Shown here: piece by piece, positions 1 to 5,957 of the stretch
How the letters are laid out: each line of letters begins with the position of its first letter
How positions within the stretch are numbered: the first letter of the stretch is position 1
Origin: Nitrosomonadaceae bacterium
Lineage (GTDB): Bacteria > Pseudomonadota > Gammaproteobacteria > Burkholderiales > Usitatibacteraceae
DNA length: 6,549 nucleotides
NCBI GenBank assembly: GCA_021300055.1
Contig: JAJTHU010000314.1
Location: 1-6,549, forward strand
Reading direction: 5' to 3'
Notes under the pieces: model-generated
Databases searched by the model: none
The model's input: only the letters and a program-made list of their open reading frames with translations
What the model was told of the DNA's origin: nothing
Position numbers and translations under genes: made by a program

Positions 1-10
1 CTCGACTCAA

Positions 11-101
11 GGAGAGGTGGCAGAGTGGTCGAATGCACCGGACTCGAAATCCGGCATACCGGTCTCCGGTATCGTGGGTTCGAATCCCACCCTCTCCGCC
101 A
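11..101 (+). tRNA. tRNA-Ser (anticodon CGA), island attachment site
   Basis: This is a complete class II tRNA that decodes UCG serine codons. The acceptor stem pairs GGAGAGG (11-17) with CCTCTCC (91-97), followed by discriminator G98 and an encoded CCA (99-101). The anticodon stem CCGGA/TCCGG (38-42/50-54) closes the loop CTCGAAA, which places CGA at 45-47. The long variable arm expected of tRNA-Ser is present: TACCGG (57-62) pairs with CCGGTA (66-71). The T arm is GTGGG-TTCGAAT-CCCAC (74-90). An integrase gene follows in the same direction 174 bp later, so the tRNA 3' end is the probable attB core, reconstituted at attL. All stems are intact, so the gene should still work after integration. 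Confidence 0.97.
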
Positions 102-108
102 AGTTGAT

Positions 109-134
109 GTCCAAAGCAGTCCAGATTGGTCCAA
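109..134 (+). repeat. Three GTCCA direct repeats phased at 10 bp
   Basis: GTCCAA at 109-114, GTCCAG at 119-124 and GTCCAA at 129-134 start exactly 10 bp apart, so they lie on the same face of the helix. They begin 8 bp after the tRNA CCA end. Their position between the attachment core and the integrase gene is where P4-type integrases have arm-type binding sites, so that is the likely role. The repeat itself is seen directly; the binding role is inference. Confidence 0.6.
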
Positions 135-209
135 CAAATCTTCTTCCTTATTGATTCTACGTAATAAAGTCGTCCACCCATCTCCGTGTGCGTCCTGTTG
201 CATCCAATG

Positions 210-272
210 CATCACCGTGGTAGAAGCCGTGGTATCGGACTGAATTGATGGTCTGTTCCTACCACGGTGGTA
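210..272. promoter_or_regulatory. Palindromic TACCAC/GTGGTA operator-like sites before int
   Basis: A perfect palindrome TACCAC-G-GTGGTA lies at 260-272. A near copy of its reverse complement, 11 of 13 matching TACCACCGTGGTA, lies at 210-222, and a half-site CCGTGGTA at 227-234. The right-hand palindrome ends 3 bp before the chosen integrase ATG at 276 and covers the place where its ribosome binding site would sit. A bound protein there would block int expression, which suggests an operator for the integrase itself or for the AlpA-like regulator. Binding of integrase arms is the alternative. No convincing -35/-10 pair was seen. Confidence 0.5.
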
Positions 273-275
273 AGA

Positions 276-1490
276 ATGCTGACGGATGCAAGCTGCCGTA
301 ATGCCGGCAGTGAGGGCAGGAAGATACGCAAGCTCGCCGATGGCGGCGGGTTATACGTCTGGGTCTACGAGGACGGTCGCAAGTACTGGCGGCTGCGCTA
401 TTGGCTCAGAGGTAAGGAAAAATCGCTTTCTCTGGGTGTTTACCCCGACGTCGGACTCAAGGACGCCCGGCAAAAGCTGAAGGTCGAGCGGCGGCATCTG
501 GAAAGCAAGCTCGATCCTTCTGTCGAGCGACGCGCCGACAAGTTGAGGCGCAGCGTTGCCGCAGCCAACTCCTTCGAGGCCGTTGCCCGGGAGTGGTACG
601 AGAAGCAGCTTCATACTTGGGTTGCTGGTCATGCCGATGACGTGCGGCGTCGGCTGGAGCGTAACGCTTTCCCGGCCATCGGCAACCGGCCGATCGGCGA
701 GATCGAGGCGACGGAATTGCTGGCTGCCTTGCGTCCGATCGAAAAGCGGGGTGCCCATGATCTGGCGCACCGCATCTTGCAGGTATGCGGACAAGTATTC
801 CGCTACGGCATTGCGACAGGTCGGTGCCAGCGCGACATCTCTCGGGACCTACGTGGCGCCCTGACACCCCATCAGAAACGGCACCAGGCAGCAATACGGC
901 CCGAGCAACTGCCGGAGTTGCTCCAGGCCATCGCCAGCTATGACAACCTCGGAGACAAGCAAACCCGCCTTGCGCTGGAACTGCTGGTTCTGACCTTCGT
1001 GCGGACAAGCGAACTCATCGGCGCCGAATGGTCCGAGTTCGATCTGGAAGCTGGCCTTTGGATCATCCCGGCTGCTCGAATGAAAATGAGGATCGAGCAC
1101 GTCGTCCCGCTGTCCAGGCAAGCCCTTGCGATTCTGGAAGACTTGCGCGAAATCAGCGGCGGCAGTCGCTTCGTGTTTCCCGGCAGAAACCGGGACAAAC
1201 CCATCAGCAACAACACGATGCTTTTTGCCCTCTACCGCCTGGGCTACAAGGGCAGGATGACCGGACACGGCTTCCGGGCGGTGGCAAGCACGTGCCTCAA
1301 CGAAATGGGATTTCGAGCCGATGTAATTGAACGGCAGCTTGCGCATAGCGAGAGCGATAAAGTGCGCGGGGCGTATAACCGCGCAGAGTATCTGCCCGAG
1401 CGCAAGAAAATGATGCAGGCTTGGGCGAAGCACGTTGAGACGTTGCGCCAGGGCGCGAGGGTAATTCCGCTGCGCGCCACTGCCGCGTAA
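276..1490 (+). CDS. P4-type tyrosine recombinase (site-specific integrase)
   Basis: This integrase catalyses DNA strand exchange between the tRNA-Ser site and the element's own attachment site. It is 404 aa from ATG 276, the usual length for the family. Residues 1-90 form the N-terminal arm-binding domain (DUF4102 type), recognisable from ADGGGLYVWV and SLGVYPDVGLKDAR. The central SAM-like core-binding domain follows at about 95-190, and the catalytic domain at about 205-385. The catalytic set is complete: R243 in FVRTSEL, H331 and R334 in HGFR, H357 in LAHSE, and the nucleophile Y367 in AYNRAEY. The family often has proline where this protein has T244, a small departure. A GTG at 267 would add three residues, but it lies inside the operator-like palindrome, and family members begin MLTD, so I chose ATG 276. 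The gene looks functional. It lies next to its tRNA target and in the same direction, as is usual for this class. Confidence 0.93.
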   Translation: MLTDASCRNAGSEGRKIRKLADGGGLYVWVYEDGRKYWRLRYWLRGKEKSLSLGVYPDVGLKDARQKLKVERRHLESKLDPSVERRADKLRRSVAAANSFEAVAREWYEKQLHTWVAGHADDVRRRLERNAFPAIGNRPIGEIEATELLAALRPIEKRGAHDLAHRILQVCGQVFRYGIATGRCQRDISRDLRGALTPHQKRHQAAIRPEQLPELLQAIASYDNLGDKQTRLALELLVLTFVRTSELIGAEWSEFDLEAGLWIIPAARMKMRIEHVVPLSRQALAILEDLREISGGSRFVFPGRNRDKPISNNTMLFALYRLGYKGRMTGHGFRAVASTCLNEMGFRADVIERQLAHSESDKVRGAYNRAEYLPERKKMMQAWAKHVETLRQGARVIPLRATAA

Positions 1491-1552
1491 CGATCTCCCA
1501 CGCCTGGCGCTGCCTTCTACTCGGTCCGATAGAATTCTTCCGTAGGGGTTTG

Positions 1553-1559
1553 AAGGAGG
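1553..1559 (+). promoter_or_regulatory. Strong ribosome binding site for the 258-aa gene
   Basis: AAGGAGG is a near-perfect Shine-Dalgarno sequence, 7 bp before ATG 1567. It is the strongest ribosome binding site in the window and fixes the start of this otherwise unrecognised gene. The 76-bp gap after the integrase leaves room for a separate promoter (a TAGAAT at 1530-1535 could be a -10 box), but no matching -35 box is evident. Confidence 0.75.
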
Positions 1560-1566
1560 ATCATAT

Positions 1567-2343
1567 ATGCCGTCCGGGCTCGGTAGCGCGCTAACAGCGC
1601 ATCAGCGTAGCGCATTACTCAAAGTCGTCCCGTTTTGGACGCGAAAGAGCTCCCCGGAACAGTTGCAAAAAATCGTAGGCGATATTCTGGGTTGTTTTGA
1701 GTATTGGAAAGTGAGCCAAGCGGATAGCGCCGGCCGGGTCAGGGTATTTCACCCGCTTACTATCGATCAACTTTCCGCTTATCCCGATGGCGAAATGATG
1801 TCCGCGAACGGTGTTGCACCCTGGCATTGTGCGGGCCCTTTCGTCCGAAACGAAATCGACCTGGCCTTCAAACTCTGGATTGATTCCGATGGACCGTTTG
1901 AAGCGATTCTGAACAAGTATGGCCATTGCCAGGTGTTTGCGCTCTGCGGTGGGCTTGCTGTGCGAAGGAAGGATGTCGATGCGGATTCGCTCATACGGTT
2001 GAATGGTTTTCTGGGTGAACATCTGGCCGTGTATGCGGACGTTGCAAGCGAATGGGTGATAGCGAATAGCAAATCGTCAGAGCAGCGCCGCCGTCAAGAC
2101 GAAGGCCTGAAAACTGCGCGGGAAATCAGCGCGCAGAAGCGAAGTGAGAAGGCACGACAGCAGCACGAAAATATACGTCGCATGGCATTCGAGTATTTCC
2201 GAAGCCGACCGGCAGATCATGTCGACGCTGCGATTGCGCACATAGGCAAATATGTGAGGCTTTCACCCGCTACGATTATGGCCACTATCAAAGGCGTCCG
2301 AGCAGAGGCGTTGCGCTCTCTGAACAGAGACCATCCCAAGTAG
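1567..2343 (+). CDS. Unknown island protein with basic linker and possible helix-turn-helix tail
   Basis: I do not recognise this 258-aa protein. The strong ribosome binding site and an open frame with no good competitor make it a real gene. Residues 1-165 look globular and mixed hydrophobic, with notable stretches at 34-50 (KIVGDILGCFEYWKVS), 86-105 and 118-132 (YGHCQVFALCGGLAV). Residues 168-208 are strongly basic and polar, rich in Arg, Lys, Gln and Glu, and probably form a long helix. Residues 218-247 (VDAAIAHIGKYVRLSPATIMATIKGVR) have the spacing of a helix-turn-helix, which would suit a DNA-binding or replication accessory protein. There is no signal peptide or membrane segment, so it is probably cytoplasmic. 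It sits between the integrase and the AlpA-like regulator, so a role in control or replication of the element is possible, but that is inference. Its base composition looks slightly more AT-rich than the primase gene. Confidence 0.8.
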   Translation: MPSGLGSALTAHQRSALLKVVPFWTRKSSPEQLQKIVGDILGCFEYWKVSQADSAGRVRVFHPLTIDQLSAYPDGEMMSANGVAPWHCAGPFVRNEIDLAFKLWIDSDGPFEAILNKYGHCQVFALCGGLAVRRKDVDADSLIRLNGFLGEHLAVYADVASEWVIANSKSSEQRRRQDEGLKTAREISAQKRSEKARQQHENIRRMAFEYFRSRPADHVDAAIAHIGKYVRLSPATIMATIKGVRAEALRSLNRDHPK

Positions 2344-2394
2344 GTACGCCTGAGCACACAGGCATCCCGAAGTTCGTCCGAAATCGTTCGCTCC

Positions 2395-2439
2395 GCCGTC
2401 GTTGTCGGCTCAAGAATCGTAGCCATGACTAACGACGGC
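2395..2439. promoter_or_regulatory. Nested inverted repeat upstream of alpA-like gene
   Basis: GCCGTCGTT (2395-2403) is a perfect inverted repeat of AACGACGGC (2431-2439). Inside it, GGCT (2407-2410) can pair with AGCC (2421-2424), giving a compound stem with a 10-base loop. The structure ends 12 bp before the AAGGAG ribosome binding site of the AlpA-like gene. It could be a two-arm operator or an RNA hairpin in the leader. It has no T-run, so a classical terminator for the gene before it is unlikely. Confidence 0.45.
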
Positions 2440-2465
2440 CGCAGAAGGCCAAAGGAGCGTAATTC

Positions 2466-2702
2466 ATGGCGCACGAACTTCCGGAAACAGGCTTTCTTCG
2501 CCTTTATACAATCATCGGTGATCCTGGCGACCCGGATGCCAACCCGCCCAGGCCGCCGATTCCTGCGCTCATCCCCGTCGGAAAATCGACATGGTGGAAC
2601 GGCGTACGAAGCGGACGCTATCCGCCGGGCGTAAAAATCTCTTCACGTTGCACGGCATGGCGGGTTGAGGACTTCCGCAAGCTGATCGAGTCTCAGCGGT
2701 GA
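2466..2702 (+). CDS. AlpA-family regulator / excisionase-like DNA-binding protein
   Basis: This 78-aa protein belongs to the AlpA/MerR-like small winged-helix group. In P4-like elements such proteins activate or repress integrase and can act as excisionases. Residues 9-16 (GFLRLYTI) and 35-76, with K40-STWW-NGVRSGRYP and TAWRVEDFRKLIES, match the family pattern: a recognition helix around STWWNGV, then a wing and a final helix. Residues 18-31 (GDPGDPDANPPRPP) form a Gly/Pro/Asp-rich insert between the first strand and the helix-turn-helix, longer than in classical AlpA; I recall this as a variant in island proteins of this type. The ATG at 2466 has AAGGAG at 2452-2457, 8 bp upstream. The gene follows a nested inverted repeat that could be its own operator, and precedes the primase gene by 135 bp. 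The family call is strong; the exact role (activator, repressor or excisionase) is not decided by sequence. Confidence 0.87.
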   Translation: MAHELPETGFLRLYTIIGDPGDPDANPPRPPIPALIPVGKSTWWNGVRSGRYPPGVKISSRCTAWRVEDFRKLIESQR

Positions 2703-2729
2703 GTGGCCGCCATAAATGCGCCGTATCTC

Positions 2730-2780
2730 CGCCACTGGCAGGTTCTGGTGGCGAGGGTGCCCTTACATCGCTCACCACCA
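2730..2780 (+). promoter_or_regulatory. Two mutually exclusive hairpins in the alpA-primase gap
   Basis: CGCCAC (2730-2735) pairs with GTGGCG (2748-2753), and the stem can extend inward by TGG/CTG with two G-U pairs. The same right arm, as TGGTGGCGAG (2746-2755), can instead pair with CTCACCACCA (2771-2780) at 9 of 10 positions. The RNA could therefore form one hairpin or the other but not both. This lies between the alpA-like stop and the primase start at 2838. An attenuator-like control of primase is possible. There is no T-run, so intrinsic termination is not supported. Confidence 0.35.
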
Positions 2781-2837
2781 CATGCTTGATTGCAGGTGCG
2801 GATGCCGAGAGCCCTGTCGCGCTGCTGGGAATGCGCG

Positions 2838-5300
2838 ATGCGTGACGCCATCGACCAATTCCGGGCCGCAATTCAATCCGCCGGCCTTAACCCGCCGGAC
2901 AGGATCGAACCGGATGGAAAGCTGCATCGCTTCGCCAGCAATGGCATGCGCGGCGACGATGCCGGATGGTATGCGCTGCACGATGACGGCATACCCGTCG
3001 GAAGCTTCGGCGACTGGCGCAGCGGGCAGTCACATACATGGCGGGCAGACCTAGGGCGGACGCATACGCCCGAGGACGAAGCCGCGCATCGCGCCAAAGT
3101 GGAGGCCATGATGCGTGAGCGCGACGCTGAAAGAGAACGTGAACAGGCCGAAGCTGCCATCAAGGCGGCGGCAATCTGGGAAGCTGCAAGACCGGCCCCG
3201 AACGATCATCCTTATCTTGTCCGAAAGGGAATCAAGCCCAGCGGCGCACGACTGCACAATGATACGCTGGTGATCGCCATGCGTAGGGATGGCGAGATTC
3301 GCTCCCTGCAATTCATTGGGCCAGATGGCGACAAGCGCTTCCTGACCGGTGGACGCGTGGCGGGGTGCTATTTCAGCATCGGCACTCCAAAGGGCGCGGC
3401 CGCATTGTGCATTGCTGAAGGCTTTGCAACGGGCGCGACGGTTCACGAGGCAACCGGTTATCCGGTGGCGGTAGCGTTCAACGCTGGGAACCTGGAGCTT
3501 TTGGCAAAGGCCATGCGCGACCGCTTCGCCGAGCTTCCGCTGATTATTTGCGCCGATGACGACGTTGCGACTAAAGGCAATCCGGGCATCACGAAAGCCA
3601 CCGAGGCGGCGCGGGCCGTGGGCGGGGTGGTGGCCATTCCGAATTTCGGTAACGACCGGCCGCAAGGCGCGGCGGACTTCAACGATCTCGCTCAACTGTG
3701 CGGCATGCATGCCGTGGAAATCGCTATAGCGAATGTAGCCGCACCAACGACGACAGAGGCAAAACCCGGCACCCGCCACACAACCGGCGGCGTTACTCAG
3801 GGCGGCGGTTGGCCGGAGCCGCAACCGTTGGCGGTACGGGTGGAAGCGGAACCGTATCCGGTCGACGCACTTCCGGACACGGTCCGTGCGGCGGTGCTCG
3901 AGGTGCAGGGCTTCACCAAGGCACCGATTCCCCTGGTGGCATCGTCGGCGCTGGCGGCGCTGTCGTTGGCGATTCAAGCTCATGCAGATGCAAAGCGGGC
4001 TGAAAAGCTCCACGGGCCCGTCGGGCTGTTTCTGCTGACTATCGCCGACAGCGGCGAGCGCAAATCGACCTGCGACGGATTTTTCATGCAAGCAATCCGC
4101 GACTACGACGTCAGGCAAGCCGAGGCCGCGAAGCCGATCCTGAAAGACTACAAAGCAGCAATCGAAGCATGGGAAGCCGAGCGCGATGGGATCGTTTTGG
4201 CGATCAAGCAAGCCGGAAAGACAGCGAAGCCGGTGAACGGAAAAGACATCGATGCCCTGCGGGCGGAACTCGCCCAGCATCAGCACCGGAAAGCGGCGCC
4301 ACCGAGAATCCCCCGTCTAATCTATGCCGATGCGACACCCGAGGCGCTGGCCTATGGATTGGCGCATTACTGGCCGTCCGGCGGCGTGGTCTCCGCAGAG
4401 GGCGGACTTGTTTTCGGTTCGCATGCGATGGGCAAGGATTCAATCATGCGCAATCTGGCGATGCTGAATCAACTATGGGACGGCAACCATCTGACCATCG
4501 ATCGACGCACCACGGAATCATTCACCGTGAAGGGTGTGCGCCTGACGATGGCGTTGCAAGTGCAGGAGCCTACGCTGCGAGAATTCTTCGCCCGATCAGG
4601 TGCGCTGGCGCGCGGCACCGGATTTCTTGCTCGGTTCCTTGTCGCGTGGCCGGAGTCAACACAAGGCTATCGCCCCTTCACCGAAGCGCCGCCGAGCTGG
4701 CCACACCTCGAAAAGTTCAATCGACGGATTGCCGAGATTCTGGATCAACCGGCGCCCATCGATGACGATGGCGTTCTGTCCCCACCCCTGCTATCGCTGA
4801 CAGCGGAAGCAAAGGCGGCATGGGTGCAATATCACGATGCGATCGAGAGCGAGCTTGCCAGTGGTGGCGAGCTCTACGACGTGCGTGATGTGGCGAGCAA
4901 GACCGCGGACAATGCCATACGGTTGGCGGCATTGTTCCAGATATTCGAGAGTGCGCGCAGCGCCGTCGGTCTGGATTGCTTCGAGTCGGGAAGCCGGATC
5001 GCGGCATGGCACCTGAATGAATCACGGCGCTTTCTTGGAGAGCTTGCGGCTCCGGTGGAGCTGGCGAATGCGGCGCGGCTCGATAGATGGTTAATTGAGT
5101 ATTGCAAGCGCGAACGAACGCACTTTGTACCGATTGCCAAGCTGCAACAAGGCGGGCCCGGCGGACTGCGAAGCAAGGCGACCATTGAGACCGCATTGCG
5201 CGAACTGGAAGAATCGAGTCGGGCGCGGCTGGTGCGTGACGGCAAGCGAAAAATGATTGCGGTTAATCCGGCTCTCGTTATCGAAGGGGGCGCATCGTGA
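2838..5300 (+). CDS. Toprim and DUF3987 primase-helicase-like replication protein
   Basis: This 820-aa protein probably primes and unwinds DNA for replication of the excised element, filling the place of the P4 alpha protein. Residues 1-70 (KLHRFASNG, DAGWYALHDDGIPVGSFGDWRSG) match the N-terminal region of island primases that lack the cysteine zinc ribbon. A charged helix follows at about 85-120, then AAIWEAARPAPNDHPYLVRKGI. The Toprim domain spans about 190-300: E194 in CIAEGFATGAT, D240-D242 in IICADDD, and D280/D283 in DFND are the expected metal-binding acidic residues. A Gly/Pro/Thr-rich linker near 308-335 leads to the DUF3987 (YfjI-like) ATPase half. There IADSGERKST (402-411) is a variant Walker A with K409, E521 in SAEGG is a possible Walker B acid, and R592/R599 in ARGTGFLARF are candidate arginine fingers. 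An in-frame TTG at 2790 would add 16 residues. I chose ATG 2838, with GGGA 7 bp upstream, because the domain homology begins at MRDAIDQFR. The stop overlaps the next gene's start. Confidence 0.92.
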   Translation: MRDAIDQFRAAIQSAGLNPPDRIEPDGKLHRFASNGMRGDDAGWYALHDDGIPVGSFGDWRSGQSHTWRADLGRTHTPEDEAAHRAKVEAMMRERDAEREREQAEAAIKAAAIWEAARPAPNDHPYLVRKGIKPSGARLHNDTLVIAMRRDGEIRSLQFIGPDGDKRFLTGGRVAGCYFSIGTPKGAAALCIAEGFATGATVHEATGYPVAVAFNAGNLELLAKAMRDRFAELPLIICADDDVATKGNPGITKATEAARAVGGVVAIPNFGNDRPQGAADFNDLAQLCGMHAVEIAIANVAAPTTTEAKPGTRHTTGGVTQGGGWPEPQPLAVRVEAEPYPVDALPDTVRAAVLEVQGFTKAPIPLVASSALAALSLAIQAHADAKRAEKLHGPVGLFLLTIADSGERKSTCDGFFMQAIRDYDVRQAEAAKPILKDYKAAIEAWEAERDGIVLAIKQAGKTAKPVNGKDIDALRAELAQHQHRKAAPPRIPRLIYADATPEALAYGLAHYWPSGGVVSAEGGLVFGSHAMGKDSIMRNLAMLNQLWDGNHLTIDRRTTESFTVKGVRLTMALQVQEPTLREFFARSGALARGTGFLARFLVAWPESTQGYRPFTEAPPSWPHLEKFNRRIAEILDQPAPIDDDGVLSPPLLSLTAEAKAAWVQYHDAIESELASGGELYDVRDVASKTADNAIRLAALFQIFESARSAVGLDCFESGSRIAAWHLNESRRFLGELAAPVELANAARLDRWLIEYCKRERTHFVPIAKLQQGGPGGLRSKATIETALRELEESSRARLVRDGKRKMIAVNPALVIEGGAS

Positions 5301-5674
5301 CCCTTGCCGCACTGATCCGAAAACGTGAGACTGAAAAATCTGCGAACGATAATCCTGCTAAAGATGCTAACGATGGGCGAACACGAGGCGAACCATTAGC
5401 AGGATTAGCAGCTTTTGCATTAGCAAACCCAGCGGAAGCGAGAACCGAATCCCTCCCGGTCCCGGGCGCAGACGGCAGGCGGCAACGAGTGCTTGCGATG
5501 CTGGCCGATAATCCAGCGCTGCGGCTGGCTGTTGTCTGTGATGGGTATCGCGACCCAGTTCCAGTGGCGCTAGCAATCCGCGACAAAGGAACGTGCGAGG
5601 TATTGATACCTGCTGTGCGATTTGATCCGTTTGATCTGCTCGATCTTGTCGAGCGGCACGCAGCGATACACTGA
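5297..5674 (+). CDS. Small unknown partner of the primase, translationally coupled
   Basis: This encodes a 125-aa protein that starts at GTG 5297, overlapping the primase stop in GTGA, so translation is probably coupled and the two proteins made in step. I recall similar small proteins after DUF3987 primases in other proteobacterial islands, but no function is known to me. Residues 1-32 are polar and charged. Residues 33-46 (PLAGLAAFALANP region) are a short Ala/Leu-rich run, too short and interrupted for a membrane helix. Residues 58-125 look like a compact domain, DGRRQRVLAMLADNP through VPVALAIRDKGTCEVLIPAVRFDPFDLLDLVERH. The first third of the gene contains TTA leucine codons and a TTAGCA/TGCTAA repeat cluster that is AT-rich compared with the surrounding DNA. 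It may act as an accessory to the primase or as host for a cis site; both are inference. Confidence 0.82.
   Translation: MTLAALIRKRETEKSANDNPAKDANDGRTRGEPLAGLAAFALANPAEARTESLPVPGADGRRQRVLAMLADNPALRLAVVCDGYRDPVPVALAIRDKGTCEVLIPAVRFDPFDLLDLVERHAAIH
5351..5425. repeat. TTAGCA/TGCTAA cluster with 11-bp inverted repeat
   Basis: AATCCTGCTAA (5351-5361) is a perfect inverted repeat of TTAGCAGGATT (5396-5406). A second TGCTAA lies at 5365-5370. ATTAGCA occurs three times on the plus strand, at 5395-5401, 5404-5410 and 5419-5425. That gives five hexamer copies within 75 bp: two in one direction and then three in the other. I saw no other TTAGCA or TGCTAA in the window by eye. It lies inside the coding sequence just after the primase gene. 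Candidate roles are an iteron-type origin or protein-binding array, or simply a repeated Leu-Ala coding stretch. Confidence 0.6.
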
Positions 5675-5957
5675 ACACGGTTCGCACCCACCAACGGCCG
5701 CAACGAGTCGATCAACAGTCGTAGCCCTGAAGGCTGAGCGCCTGTTTGATTCTCAAGACGAGGACCGCTCCTATCCGTTGCGGTCATTCGGCCAGAAGTA
5801 CATAGCATCGCGCTGGCCGGCGAAAGCGGCGCGAACACTCGAAACTCTCGTTGAACGGAGCTCGCCCCACCTGTGCCATGTTTCCTACGCAGGCGATTGC
5901 AAGGGGCGGTGGTACTACGACCTAAGCTCGACAGACCCAGGATGCCAGCACCGTTAG
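5646..5957 (+). CDS. Possible small unknown ORF, start uncertain
   Basis: An open frame of 103 codons runs from TTG 5646 to TAG 5957, and can be extended to TTG 5622. From about codon 27 the translation looks like protein: ALKAERLFDSQDEDRSYPLRSFGQKYIASRWPAKAARTLETLVERSSPHLCHVSYAGDCKGRWYYDLSS, with charged helices and an aromatic end. I know no family for it. Neither TTG has a Shine-Dalgarno sequence, and both lie inside the previous gene, so the true start is unclear. It could be made by re-initiation after the previous stop at 5672-5674, or be the remnant of a gene that lost its 5' end. Its position next to the IS91-family insertion makes decay or rearrangement plausible. Confidence 0.4.
   Translation: MSSGTQRYTEHGSHPPTAATSRSTVVALKAERLFDSQDEDRSYPLRSFGQKYIASRWPAKAARTLETLVERSSPHLCHVSYAGDCKGRWYYDLSSTDPGCQHR

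Noticed and set aside
25..243. 72-codon open frame starting inside the tRNA
   Set aside because: It begins with a codon inside the tRNA gene and reads through the att region; it has no ribosome binding site and no protein-like pattern.
2348..2363. GCCTG/CAGGC hairpin as a terminator after the 258-aa gene
   Set aside because: The stem is only 5 bp and is not followed by a T-run.
2425..2634. 69-codon plus-strand frame overlapping the AlpA-like gene
   Set aside because: It overlaps in another frame; the AlpA-like frame has the ribosome binding site and the family motifs.
3051..4286. Long minus-strand open frame of 411 codons
   Set aside because: It lies wholly opposite the primase, whose Toprim and Walker motifs prove the plus-strand frame. 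Its Arg/Cys/His-rich translation is typical of antisense shadow in GC-rich genes.
5677..5695. ACGGTTCGCACCCACC as a degenerate copy of the tRNA T arm (attR)
   Set aside because: It shares only short stretches with the tRNA 3' end and lacks the acceptor strand CCTCTCC, so it does not support an attachment site.
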